This document shows, piece by piece, positions 10,700-47,734 of a stretch of 64,000 bases of DNA. This DNA comes from Prochilodus magdalenae (lineage: Eukaryota; Chordata; Actinopteri; Characiformes; Prochilodontidae): assembly GCA_024036415.1 (NCBI GenBank), contig JAMWET010003419.1, positions 249,501 through 313,500 on the forward strand. The letters are read 5' to 3'. The notes under the pieces were generated by a model. That model did no database searches. It had not been told where the DNA came from and saw only the letters and a program-made list of their open reading frames with translations. Both the position numbers and the translations under genes were made by a program. Numbering within the stretch: position 1 is the first letter of the stretch; every line of letters begins with the position of its first letter.

Positions 10700-11290
10700 C
10701 ATTCTGTATCAAAATCAGTTTTATTGTTGACACATACCAAGAATTTGACAGTTTGTGACTCTTTAGTACAGTACTGACCGACAATCCACAGCATCCATAT
10801 ACATACAGACACTGTACAATATACACTCTACACAGTATACACCATATACACACCCACTCCACATATACACAATACATACAGACACTGTACAATATACACT
10901 CTACACAGTATACACCATATACACCACGACTCCACATATACACAATACATACAGACACTGTACAATATACACTCTACACAGTATACACCATATACACGAC
11001 TCCACATATACACAACACATACAGACACCGTACAGTATACACTCTACACAGTCTACACGGTATACACAACCACTCCACATATACACAATACATACAGACA
11101 CCGTACAGTATACACTCTACACAGTCTACACGGTATACACAACCACTCCACATATACACTATACATACAGACACGGTACAATATAAACTCTACGCAGTAT
11201 ACACCATATACACAACAACTCCACATATACACTATACATACAGACACGGTACAATATACACTCTACACAGTCTACTCAATATAAGCAATA
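10700..11290 (-). mobile_element. LINE 3-prime end with an attached 73-bp array
   Basis: The segment at 10705-10755 is the reverse complement of a LINE-type 3-prime tail (AATTCTTGGTATGTGTCAAC, then AATAAAACTGATTTTG). The tandem array at 10790-11275 follows on the side that would be inside the element. No coding part is recognised. The arrangement of tail and then array copies that of the LINE at 4780-5870. Confidence 0.65.
10790..11275 (+). repeat. 73-bp minisatellite (about 6.5 units)
   Basis: Each unit contains CATACAGACACTGTACAATA, then ACACTCTACACAGTATACAC, then CACTCCACATATACAC. Unit starts recur every 73 bp, with some of about 79 bp. Variants include CCGTACAGTATACACTC and CACGGTACAATATA. 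Minus-strand open frames within it are artefacts. Confidence 0.9.
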
Positions 11291-12326
11291 AACAAATAAC
11301 ATGTGGACAAATAATATGCAGTTTACACATTATTTACAAACACAATATAAGACAGTAGTGTTGAGGTAGAGAAACAGCATAAGCATAGATGTATTAAACA
11401 TAACGAAGAAAGGAATAAAACTATCTGGACTTTCTAATTATTTAAGTATGTAATTGTTTTAGACTGGAGTTTCTATTTCATTTATAAACTCAGCTGTATA
11501 AACACTGAACACTGTGTTTTCATTCAGGCTCAGGGTACATAACTACGGCAGTAAACAAAGCACAGCAGCTTGTGGATAATCTTGTGTCCTCTTCCTGTGT
11601 GGTTAACACTTCAATAGACTCGAGAATAAACAGTGCAGTTTGGTATTTAAACAGTACATTCAGCACCCTTCCTTCAAAAAGGCCTGGGGTTCTGCTCATC
11701 CCATGTGGTCACAGTAAACCCAAACAACAGTGGCAGCAGTAGAGAAGTTTCAAGGGCTGATTGACCTTATACTCAGCACTTGGTTTTGTGTGAGAGTCAC
11801 AGATGCTTCAGCACACTTGCTAACCCAGCGAGAACGGTAACCAGGTACTCAGTTCCAGTATGGCTCACTTGGTAGTGGGAATGATGATGAAATGTGTGGT
11901 CAAGGATTTGTAGCTGTAGTCGTATCATACCCACACTGCCTGATAGAAAACCGGCATTAGAGATTACAGTAGGCCCAAGCGCCTCTGGCAAGCTATCCAA
12001 TATGGCGCAACATTGTATACGGGTTAAGCAAATCGGATACACCATATGCCAAGAAGTGAACTTTTACTCACTGTCTAATCCAGTGACACGAGGAGATGAG
12101 GGGAATGTAGAATAAACAGTGTGGAAGATTACATTTCAAATCTAACCCATCAGAGCTCATAAAGATCATTATCAAGTATGTGGCTCAGTCAGCTAACTAG
12201 CAATTCTAGACTGTATGGCTGATAACAGACCTTCTACATTATCTTTTAATCTCACTGACTCTTAATCATAAGTTAATGATCACTCTTAATCACTCTTAAT
12301 GATCATAAGCACAGAACACATTTTTC
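11291..12326. other. No gene seen
   Basis: No coding exon, RNA gene or clear mobile element was recognised. A minor run of CACTCTTAAT-type words occurs at about 12270-12305. Confidence 0.4.
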
Positions 12327-13189
12327 CATTAGCCACTACTTACAGTACACTAACGCATTACACTTACTGAGTTACTGTACACCAACACACTACTTACAGT
12401 ACACTAACACATTACACTTACTGAGTTACTGTACACCAACACACTACTTACAGTACACTAACGCATTACACTTACCGAGTTACTGTACACCAACACACTA
12501 CTTACAGTACACTAACGCATTACACTTACTGAGTTACTGTACACCAACACACTACTTACACTACACTAACACATTACACTTACTGAGTTACTGTACACCA
12601 ACACACTACTTACAGTACACTAACGCATTACACTTACCGAGTTACTGTACACCAACACACTACTTACAGTACACTAACGCATTACACTTACCGAGTTACT
12701 GTACACCAACACACTACTTACAGTACACTAACACATTACACTTACCGAGTTACTGTACACCAACACACTACTTACAGTACACTAACACATTACACTTACT
12801 GAGTTACTGTACACCAACACACTACTTACACTACACTAAAGCATTACACTTACTGAGTTACTGTACACCAACACACTACTTACAGTACACTAACACATTA
12901 CACTTACTGAGTTACTGTACACCAACACACTACTTACAGTACACTAACGCATTACACTTACCGAGTTACTGTACACCAACACACTACTTACAGTACACTA
13001 ACGCATTACACTTACTGAGTTACTGTACACCAACACACTACTTACACTACACTAACACATTACACTTACTGAGTTACTGTACACCAACACACTACTTACA
13101 GTACACTAACGCATTACACCTACTGAGTTACTGTACACCGACACACTACTTACAGTACACTAACACACTACACTTACTGAGTTACTGTA
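12327..13189 (+). repeat. 54-bp minisatellite, first array (about 16 units)
   Basis: The unit begins CACTTACTGAGTTACTGTAC, continues ACCAACACACTACTTACAGT and ends ACACTAACGCATTA. It repeats at exactly 54 bp. Variable sites include TACTGAG/TACCGAG, AACGC/AACAC and CAGTAC/CACTAC. The same unit forms the much larger array at 21505-25270. Confidence 0.95.
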
Positions 13190-13429
13190 CAAGGTTTGAT
13201 TCCTGTTTTAATGGCTAAATGAATGCATGGGAATGCGGCTTCAAGTTTCTTTTAATTGCATAAGGTATCCACCTGTCATTTGTAGCGTTCATGTGGTTAA
13301 TGTGGGAATTAAACCAGAAACTGACAGCTGTACTTTATTAGCCTGTAGTCAGCTGGTATATATTAATTGTGGCTCACACGTTATGGCTGTTCAGAACACA
13401 AATGTAGCAGAAACAGTATTACCCCATTG

Positions 13430-13640
13430 ATTACTCACTCACTCATCTCCTAAACCGCTTTATCCTTCCGGGTTCAGGGGGTACTTTCGCCTATTCAGTG
13501 GGGAGAAGGCAGGAAACACCCTGGACAGGCCACCAAGAGGGGAAGTTTAGCATTTGCAGTTCAGCTGACCGTGTGTCTTTGGACTGAGGGAGGAAACCCA
13601 CACAGTCACAAGGCGAACATGCAAGCTGTGGGCACTGTGA
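13430..13640 (+). mobile_element. Fragment of a widespread fish interspersed repeat
   Basis: The sequence contains the familiar fish repeat words: CCTAAACCGCTTTATCCTTC, then AGGAAACACCCTGGACAGG, then TCTTTGGACTGAGGGAGGAA followed by ACCCACACAGTCACAAGGCG and AACATGCAA. This block recurs across teleost genomes as a non-coding interspersed repeat. The copy is diverged and the boundaries are approximate. Confidence 0.7.
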
Positions 13641-14562
13641 CTCCCCTTTCTATCCAACACTGTTAAACTGGTATTTGATATAGTTGTTATTTGATCACTT
13701 TGCTGGACTGATCTCGTTAATGCTGTTGACACCACAACCTGACTGTCAAAGTTTTACATAACCAACATTATCCAACTTTGAATTGTGTTCATATGATAAA
13801 CCTGCCACCGCTCAATAGCTGTAGCCACCAATTAGTATCGCTAGTCCCTCTCTATCAGTCTGATCCGACCCCGTCCTCTATGTACAACCGGTGTATTCAG
13901 TCTGCCAGAAGTTGATGAGCGTAGTTTAATTAGGCTGAGCTGGAACAGCTGTAGAAGGACAAGCTCAGGAAACATAACCCTGCGCCGGGTCTCGGCTCCG
14001 CTGGTTAAAAATATCTGACGCCTACGCTGCCTGACAGTCGAGTCAATAACTGCCATTCATCATTCCTATCTGCCTGCCTCTTTTTAATTACGGCAATGAA
14101 TTACCACACGGCTTGATGTATTTACTTTGTGCTTTTCAGGGTTCTTTGGTTCTCCTGTTCCAAAAGTGGTAACGGCTGTGCGCTAAACAAAGGGCCCGAG
14201 GCGTCTCCTAGGCCCACTGTGATAGCGAAGGCAGATGCACTAATATTGGTTTGAAATAACGTTTCGTTGAAGTTGTCTGAATGGTGTGTGATTGACAGGC
14301 TAAGATTGCTCCCTATCTGCTTCCGCTCTGCAGTGTTCGGCTGCGCTATCGGAGAAGACGGAAGCGATGATTGCGGGCGTATGTCGGAGACAACCGTGTT
14401 CGTGATCACATGTGATTACACACTTGATTCCAGACACTTTGAGGGCTCTTATTCTCCTCCAGGGAGGGGTCGTCCCTATGCTCCCAGGTCCTTTCATCTT
14501 ATCATTGAAAGTTCTCCAGTATGACCCATGTTCCTCAGGTCCTTAATCCTTCAAATCACTCT
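13641..14562. other. No gene seen
   Basis: Short open frames occur on both strands but none has splice or coding support. No repeat family was recognised before the CT-rich edge of the inverted repeat. Confidence 0.4.
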
Positions 14563-14970
14563 CTGTCTCTGTCTCTCTCTCTCTCTTTCTTTCTCTCTTT
14601 CTCTCCTCTTCTCAGTTAAGCACTAGAATTTCTCCGGAGTGATCACATCAGAACCCCCAGGCACCTGAGCATCAGCACCACCGTAGGTCTCCTGCCCTGT
14701 TTCATCACCCGGCATGACCATAACCTTTACACTGACCAGCGTCTGGTTCTGACTGTATCTATGGGTCGGCTCCATCTTGCAGTTACTCCCTCCAGGACTA
14801 ATCAGACTGGATCTAATCAGACTGGATCTAATCAGACTGGATCTAATAGATGTTCCTCTCCTGTTAGTTCTGTCTTTCTCGTCTTGTCCGGGTTCGACCT
14901 GAGGAGGTTGAATTCCACCCTTGAGCCTGGTCCCTCTCGAGGTTTCTTCCTTACTCACGAGTTTTTCCTC
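14563..14970 (+). repeat. Left arm of a large inverted repeat
   Basis: This arm starts with a (CT)n-rich tract, continues through GCACTAGAATTTCTCCGGAG and three copies of a 15-bp word (ATCTAATCAGACTGG), and ends near CTCGAGGTTTCTTCCTTACT. The same order appears in reverse complement at 15145-15606. The arm is one copy of an interspersed repeat also found at 30380-30720. Confidence 0.85.
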
Positions 14971-15144
14971 GCCACTGTTGCCTCTGGCTTGCTCAAGGGG
15001 GGCTTGGACCCGTTTTTTCCCCAGCCCCCCACCCTCAAATGTCTGTACATTAACTTTGTGTTTTTTTTTCTTTCCTTTCCTTATAAACAAAAAACTGATT
15101 TTCTGTGAAGCTGCTTTGAGACAACGTTGGTTGTTGCGCTATAA
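14971..15144 (+). repeat. Spacer of the inverted repeat
   Basis: About 175 bp continue the left-arm repeat to its natural end (TGAAGCTGCTTTGAGACAAC, then GTTGTTGCGCTATAAA). Those words close the same repeat family in other fish copies. The spacer is therefore the unpaired 3-prime part of the left copy rather than unrelated DNA. Confidence 0.7.
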
Positions 15145-15545
15145 AAACTCCCTTGAGTAAGGAAGAAACCTCGAGAGGAACCAGGCTCAAGGGCGGAACC
15201 CAACCTCCTCAGGTCGAACCCGGATGAGACGAGAAAGACAGAACTAACAGGAGAAGAACGTCTATTAGATCCAGTCTGATTAGATCCAGTCTGATTAGAT
15301 CCAGTCTGATTAGATCCAGTCTGATTAGATCCAGTCTGATTAGTCCAGGAGGGAGTAACTGCAAGATGGAGCTGACCCATAGATAGAGTCAGAGCCAGGC
15401 GCTGGTCAGTGTAAAGGTTATGGTCATGCCGGGTGATGAAACAGGGCAGGAGACCCACGGTGGCGCTGATGCTCAGGTGCCTGGGGGTTCTGATGTGATC
15501 ACTCCGGAGAAATTCTAGTGCTTAACTAAGAAGAGGAGAGAAAGA

Positions 15546-15606
<61 letters not shown>
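15145..15606 (-). repeat. Right arm of the large inverted repeat
   Basis: Reverse complement of the left arm. It runs from AGTAAGGAAGAAACCTCGAG, through five copies of the 15-bp word (CCAGTCTGATTAGAT), to CTCCGGAGAAATTCTAGTGC, and then a pure (AG)n tract at 15549-15606 that mirrors the (CT)n tract of the left arm. The copy number of the internal word differs between arms (three against five). Confidence 0.85.
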
Positions 15607-15609
<3 letters not shown>

Positions 15610-16129
15610 TTAGGAGGATTACGGATTAAGAGGTAGATATTTTAACTTGTTGGATTGAGTGTGTCTAAGAATACAAACTAGGAATATAAGTGTTTTCAAA
15701 GCTTTTCTTGGAACCAAACTTTGGTGAATAATATTGAATTGGGATGCAGTTAGCTACTGGATAACCTCTTTAGCATCAGTTTAGCCTTTAGTGAGTAATA
15801 AACTTGAACAATCCAGAAAGATGCTATGTGTATAGTAATCAGATGGTAGTCGCAGGTGTTTTTTTTTTAACTTAATTAACATAACAACGTCTTAACAAAG
15901 GGTCCACTGGGCGTTACTACAAACTATAGTCCTTCAGTTATCTACTAATGAATAAAGCTCACTGCTCAGTCAATAATCCATTTAAAATGGGCTGCACTGA
16001 AGAATGAACAAGACCTTAATAAGCCCCCAACACGCGCCTCCTTAAAATAAAGTGTTACCACAACCAGCAGTGTTGAGTTAGTACTGACAATCTGCATGAT
16101 CTCCTTTCCTCATTCTCTGTGTGGAAATA
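15607..16129. other. No gene seen
   Basis: Nothing recognisable apart from a short T run near 15860. Confidence 0.4.
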
Positions 16130-16500
16130 TTTAAACTAGACGGAATGGATTATCGCAGGACACCATTAGGAACCTCAATGCTGAGACGTCTGACATGTTG
16201 TGTTAGCCAACATGGCAGCCCAATGCCATACTGAGAGACACTGCTTGGCTCCAAAGCAGATGTTAATGATTGGGTAAAAGGAGTGACCGTATTTGGGCGT
16301 GCTAAAGACCATAGTGTGAAGGAAGTAGATGAATCTGCAGGTGTGTGGAAGCATACGGACATACGGGTCTACCAGCAGTGGCTAAAATCCCAGCCTACAG
16401 TTAACTCTCCTCGGAATTGTACCAGGGAAGGCATCCACCAAATCTGGCCCAACATCAGTGTCTGAACCTTGATGTGGCCTACATCCAGAAACTTATCCAG
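16130..16500 (+). pseudogene. Rearranged Tc1-like transposase pieces
   Basis: At 16140-16255 lies a C-terminal end (GACACCATTAGGAACCTC, then GAGACGTCTGACATGTTG), near-identical to the end of the relic at 18240-18965. At 16265-16500 lies the N-terminal DNA-binding part: AKDHSVKEVDESAGV, a helix-turn-helix-like segment, then VYQQWLKSQPTVNSPRNCTR. So the C-terminal piece comes before the N-terminal piece on the same strand. This suggests two copies joined end to end with internal loss. Confidence 0.7.
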
Positions 16501-18239
16501 TCCATGCCAAATTGAATAGGAGCTGTTACTGGTGCTCATGGAGGTATTTCTTCATCTCCTACTTAGCGGTTTTCAACACCTCACATGAGTTTCATATATG
16601 AGTGGTGCACTTCTTAAACCCATGTTACAGCTGTGAGCTGGGCAGTAGGAGTTTAGCCTGTACTACTGCAGCCACTAGCAAACTTCAACAATAGCAGATA
16701 AAGGTCTGTGTGTAGAGACAATAACAGAGTATTGAGGAAAGCTGTTTATGCATGGCAGAGATTCCACATGTATGGCACACTCAGCCTCGCTGATGCACAG
16801 CAGTTCTCCTTTCTTCAAGCTTGACCGCATAAAATGGCTAATTTGCATGAATTAGTGGGCATGTACGACACACTTCCCCCTTAGGCAATGCCATTAACAT
16901 TGTATACATAATTAAAAATGTAACTGGACCTTATAGAGACGGTGGCGTGAGCCCCTTTAGCATGTTCTAGCATTCTGAGTCATCGGAGAGCGGCGGTACG
17001 CTTTGACCCCAACCCCACTTTATGTTTCTGCCATGCTTTTAAGATCATCAGTGTATAATTTTTTTCCACTATGGCCCCATTTCAGAGGTTTTCTCTCTTT
17101 CTTTGGCTGACACCACATGGTTTTTCTGACAATCAGCGGATTAGCTGCTGCTGAAGCTGCAGCTGAGGGCACATCATGTGGAAGAGAGACTCCTAGAGGT
17201 CATCTGTAGTATGGCAGACTAGTTTTTCAGAGTCTGGGAAAAGAACAATCAGGAAACATGCTTCAACTTCTAAATCTAATATCAGATTTTTGGTCAGTAT
17301 TTAATAAGTCCACATCACAGCTTCCTTATTGGGGGGCCTTGTTTGAGTTTTTCAGGGAAATCAGAAAGATTTGTTTTCCACACTCCCACAGTTCAGTCAT
17401 GGACGTGGGTTGGATTTTCGGTTTCTCACCATCCAAGTAAACCCGAAGACCTTCAGTGATGACCTGGGCTCTGTGGTATTAAGTCCATCGTTCTGAGAAC
17501 ACCAGTATATTACATATTTTCTGTTTTGTCCGTCGTTTCACAGTTAGGGCTTTTTGACAGCTTCTTTCAGACTCATATAACCATGGGCCTGGTAGTGGGG
17601 GGAAAAGTGGACCTGACTACCCAGGGCCCGAGTAGGGAGAGGGGCCCATTTTTTTTGCTCACGTTCCTCGTGTACTGGCATGGATAGGGGCCCACTGACA
17701 TTGAGAGTGTACAGGGCCCAGAATTTGCTGCTACGCCCCTGCATATAACTCAGCTCTCATTTCACAGTGGAAGGTCTTGGAGGGTTTTTAAGTCAGTCAC
17801 AAACTTATAATGATCATGCATATTATTATATAGCCTTGTTGACTGCTGAAATCTCCACTTACTTGGTAGCATGAACTTGGCTACACCCTGTTTACCATTC
17901 ACACTGCAAGCTAAGGTGAGAGCGCACATCTTTATTGATAAACTGAGGCACTGATACTGTAGTCCGGTAATTGTGACAGACCTAGAAAATAATAAAAGTG
18001 AATTTCCCCCTTTTTAAGGCCTGGAAAACACACCCCAATCTCAGTGGCCCCGCCTCCAGCAGTTTCTGAAGCTCTTGGCCATCAGTGGCCTGATGTGGGA
18101 GGGAGTGAATCCCACTGGGACTGGAGCTTAAACCTGCTTCGGAGCCTTGTGAGCCCAGAGGAAGAGGAAAGGCTACATGGGTATATGCTGGTCTAAGGGG
18201 TCACAACGTAGCGCTCTGGGAGGCAGGGTGGTCTTATCA
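16501..18239. other. No gene seen; possible regulatory and repeat debris
   Basis: No exon was recognised. The segment 16780-16990 is repeat-poor and includes an octamer-like ATTTGCAT next to ATGAATTA. At about 17570-17750 there is a repeat-like block (GTACAGGGCCCAGAATTTGC, then TGCTACGCCCCTGCAT) that I associate with a dispersed fish repeat, with low certainty. Confidence 0.35.
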
Positions 18240-18965
18240 ACGCATTGCCTTCCATAACGTTTGTTGGACACCACCACAACACACTGTTGGCGGCAGAGGA
18301 TACAGGAAGGCATGCACCAGCAGCCTGAGGGAATCTGGGAGACCTACACAAACCACAGAGTAAGAGAACCAACAGATTGTCTGACATGCCTGCTGCACAA
18401 TGCAGGATTACATGCATGTAGACTGCTGTGGTGATTGCGCTTAACACCACGTCAACGTCGCCCACGACTGCAGTGGTGTTGTGCTAGCCTGTCAAGGAGT
18501 GACTCAGTAATGAATCCTACTTTTTGTCTGGGTGGAGACGATCAACACGACCTCTACGTGTGGAGGCACCGTGATCAGCACCATGATGAACCGTTTATTA
18601 TTGCACCACACACCCAGAAGGCCTGGAAACTAATGGCCCAGCCTATTCTGAACACATACTCCAACAAGACGACGTTTGTCCGCATGCTGCTGCCGTCTCA
18701 AAAGCTTGCATTGAACACACAGATACTATGTCATGGCCGGTCCCCGCACCAGACCTGTCCCTGATAGAAACTGTGTGGGATGCTATTGGCTGTGCTATCA
18801 ACCCTCCACCCCTACAGCAATATCTGCAGGAACTGTGTGAGGTATTCAAACTACATGGGATGGATTATCACAGGACACCATTAGGAACCTCTACAACTCC
18901 ATGCTGAAACGTCTGACATGTTGAGTTAGCAAACATGGCAGCCCAGTGCCATACTGAGAGACAGA
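18240..18965 (+). pseudogene. Decayed Tc1-like transposase
   Basis: Plus-strand frames include RQRRPRLQWC and then NPTFCLGGDDQHDLYVWRHR. These match the 'HRRARLQWC' and 'SRFCLGGDDxRxRVWRRRGE' catalytic-domain blocks of Tc1-like transposases. Further on, LCHGRSPHQTCP and 'actgtgtgggatgctattgg' correspond to 'LPWPARSPDLSPIETVWDAIG'. The end (GACACCATTAGGAACCTCTA, then ATGCTGAAACGTCTGACATG) is the transposase C-terminus. Several frameshifts and stops make it inactive. Confidence 0.8.
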
Positions 18966-19039
18966 CTGTGTGTGTATATGTTTATATATATTCATATTCA
19001 CAGAACAAAACACGAGTCACCTTGTATGTTTAAGGTGGT

Positions 19040-19300
19040 AGTAACTGTGCTGCATGAGGACGATGGGGCTATAAACACCTGCGGCGTGTGAGTGACAGGA
19101 TTCATAGATTGAGAAGAGGCGGTACGGTGCAGGGGGTCTCGTCCTATGTGTGTAAATGGCTCTATAGCAGATGTTAATGATTGGCTAAAAGGAGTGATTG
19201 CATTGGTGTGTGCCAAACACCATATTGTGGAGAGAGTAGCTGAGTTGCTGGTGTATAGAAGTGTATGGTCTTTGTTGAGTTGTTCCTCCAACAGAGTCCA
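19040..19300 (+). pseudogene. Tc1-like N-terminal fragment
   Basis: Shares words with the relics at 16265-16500 and 56755-57198: GGTGGTAGTAACTGTGCTGC, GATTGGCTAAAAGGAGTGAT, and the AAACACCATATTGTGGAGAG helix-turn-helix region. It ends before any catalytic region. Confidence 0.6.
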
Positions 19301-19863
19301 ACTGAGTTCTGTAATTAATGTATGACTTTAAATAGGACCATCCTATGTGTTTTACAGAAGGAGGTTGTAGGTATGCGGTTTAAACTGTGTTGCCATGTTT
19401 TACCGGAAAGCATGACACCTCAATCGTCCTCTCATACAGGTTAGCAATACCCCCTGAGAGGGACTCATGTCTCGTCTTGGTGATTTATGGATTTAAACTA
19501 CCCTACATTCTCCATAAGGGTCTAATTCCAGTGCAGCACATTTGCATATCTGCATGGTAAGGAGGGAAATGGGAGATGTGTTTTAGGAGAACTATGCACC
19601 TGAAGGTATCTTCAGAATATTGTCTATATATATATATATTAGATACTATATATTAGAATATGTGTAGTAAATATGATATGTAATATAATTTCTGCACCAT
19701 TTTAAATAAAGCATGTGTCTATAATAAATAGATCAGCAAAAATATCAATAAATTACTGTGCCATGTTTTAAACATCAGGTTGGGATGGAGGGAGAAGGTG
19801 ACTGGATACGCTTTATCAAAAGAGTAGCTGCACCAAGAAGGAAGTGTGAGATTGCAGAGATCA

Positions 19864-20210
19864 ATATTTTAGATACCTTCTCATTGTTTTGAGATACTTC
19901 CTTGTTATTTGAAATGATTTCACATTGTTTTGAGATACATTTTATTATTTTTAGATGTTTTCACAATATTTTGGGACCATGTCTTATTAATGTAGATAGT
20001 TTCTTATTATTTAAAAATAATTTCTCTTTATTTTGTGGTCATTTTCCATTATTATTTTGTGAGGGTTTCTCTTTTTTATTATTTTAAAATTATTTGTGAT
20101 TATTTCTTTTATGCTTTGATTTTTGATTTTATATACATTTTTTCATTTTATGAATTATGCTTTTGGAATGAAAAACAAAATAATCATTTTAAATTCATTT
20201 TAAGGAGCAG
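19864..20210 (+). repeat. AT-rich degenerate tandem repeat
   Basis: Loosely repeated words such as TCATTGTTTTGAGATACTTC, CACATTGTTTTGAGATACAT and TTTATTATTT recur at irregular spacing. The tract is T-rich on the + strand. No coding capacity is inferred. Confidence 0.55.
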
Positions 20211-20269
20211 GAATATGAATACACACCTTGGAGGACTTTTTAAAGTTTACTGCTACTAACACTGAACCA

Positions 20270-20431
20270 TGCTCAGTGCAGACGGACTGCTTAGAACAGG
20301 CCTGTGGAGTCTGTGGTTTACACGAAACGCGTTTCGGTCCTTGCCGGCCACCGTCCCGAGAAACATCGGTCAGTCTGCCGCTCTCACTCATTCAACACTT
20401 TCTGAGGTGAATTCAGCGACACACTGCGAAC
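20270..20431 (+). promoter_or_regulatory. CpG-rich candidate promoter / 5-prime UTR
   Basis: CpG dinucleotides are dense here compared with the AT-rich sequence just upstream. A perfect 14-bp palindrome, CGAAACGCGTTTCG, lies at 20323-20336. There is no obvious TATA box, as in CpG-type promoters. The block lies directly before the tentative first exon of the hydrolase-like gene. Its role as a promoter is inferred from composition and position only. Confidence 0.45.

Positions 20432-47734
<27,303 letters not shown>

Noticed and set aside
10665..11247. Series of overlapping minus-strand frames starting MSVCIVYMWS
   Set aside because: They recur at 73-bp steps and are simply shifted readings of the 73-bp array.
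12327..13189. CRISPR-like array of direct repeats
   Set aside because: There are no unique spacers. The whole 54-bp unit repeats, and the genome is clearly a fish.
14623..15458. Frames of 115-155 codons around the inverted repeat
   Set aside because: They lie in copies of a dispersed repeat also present at 30380-30720, and the two arms encode the same sequence in opposite directions.
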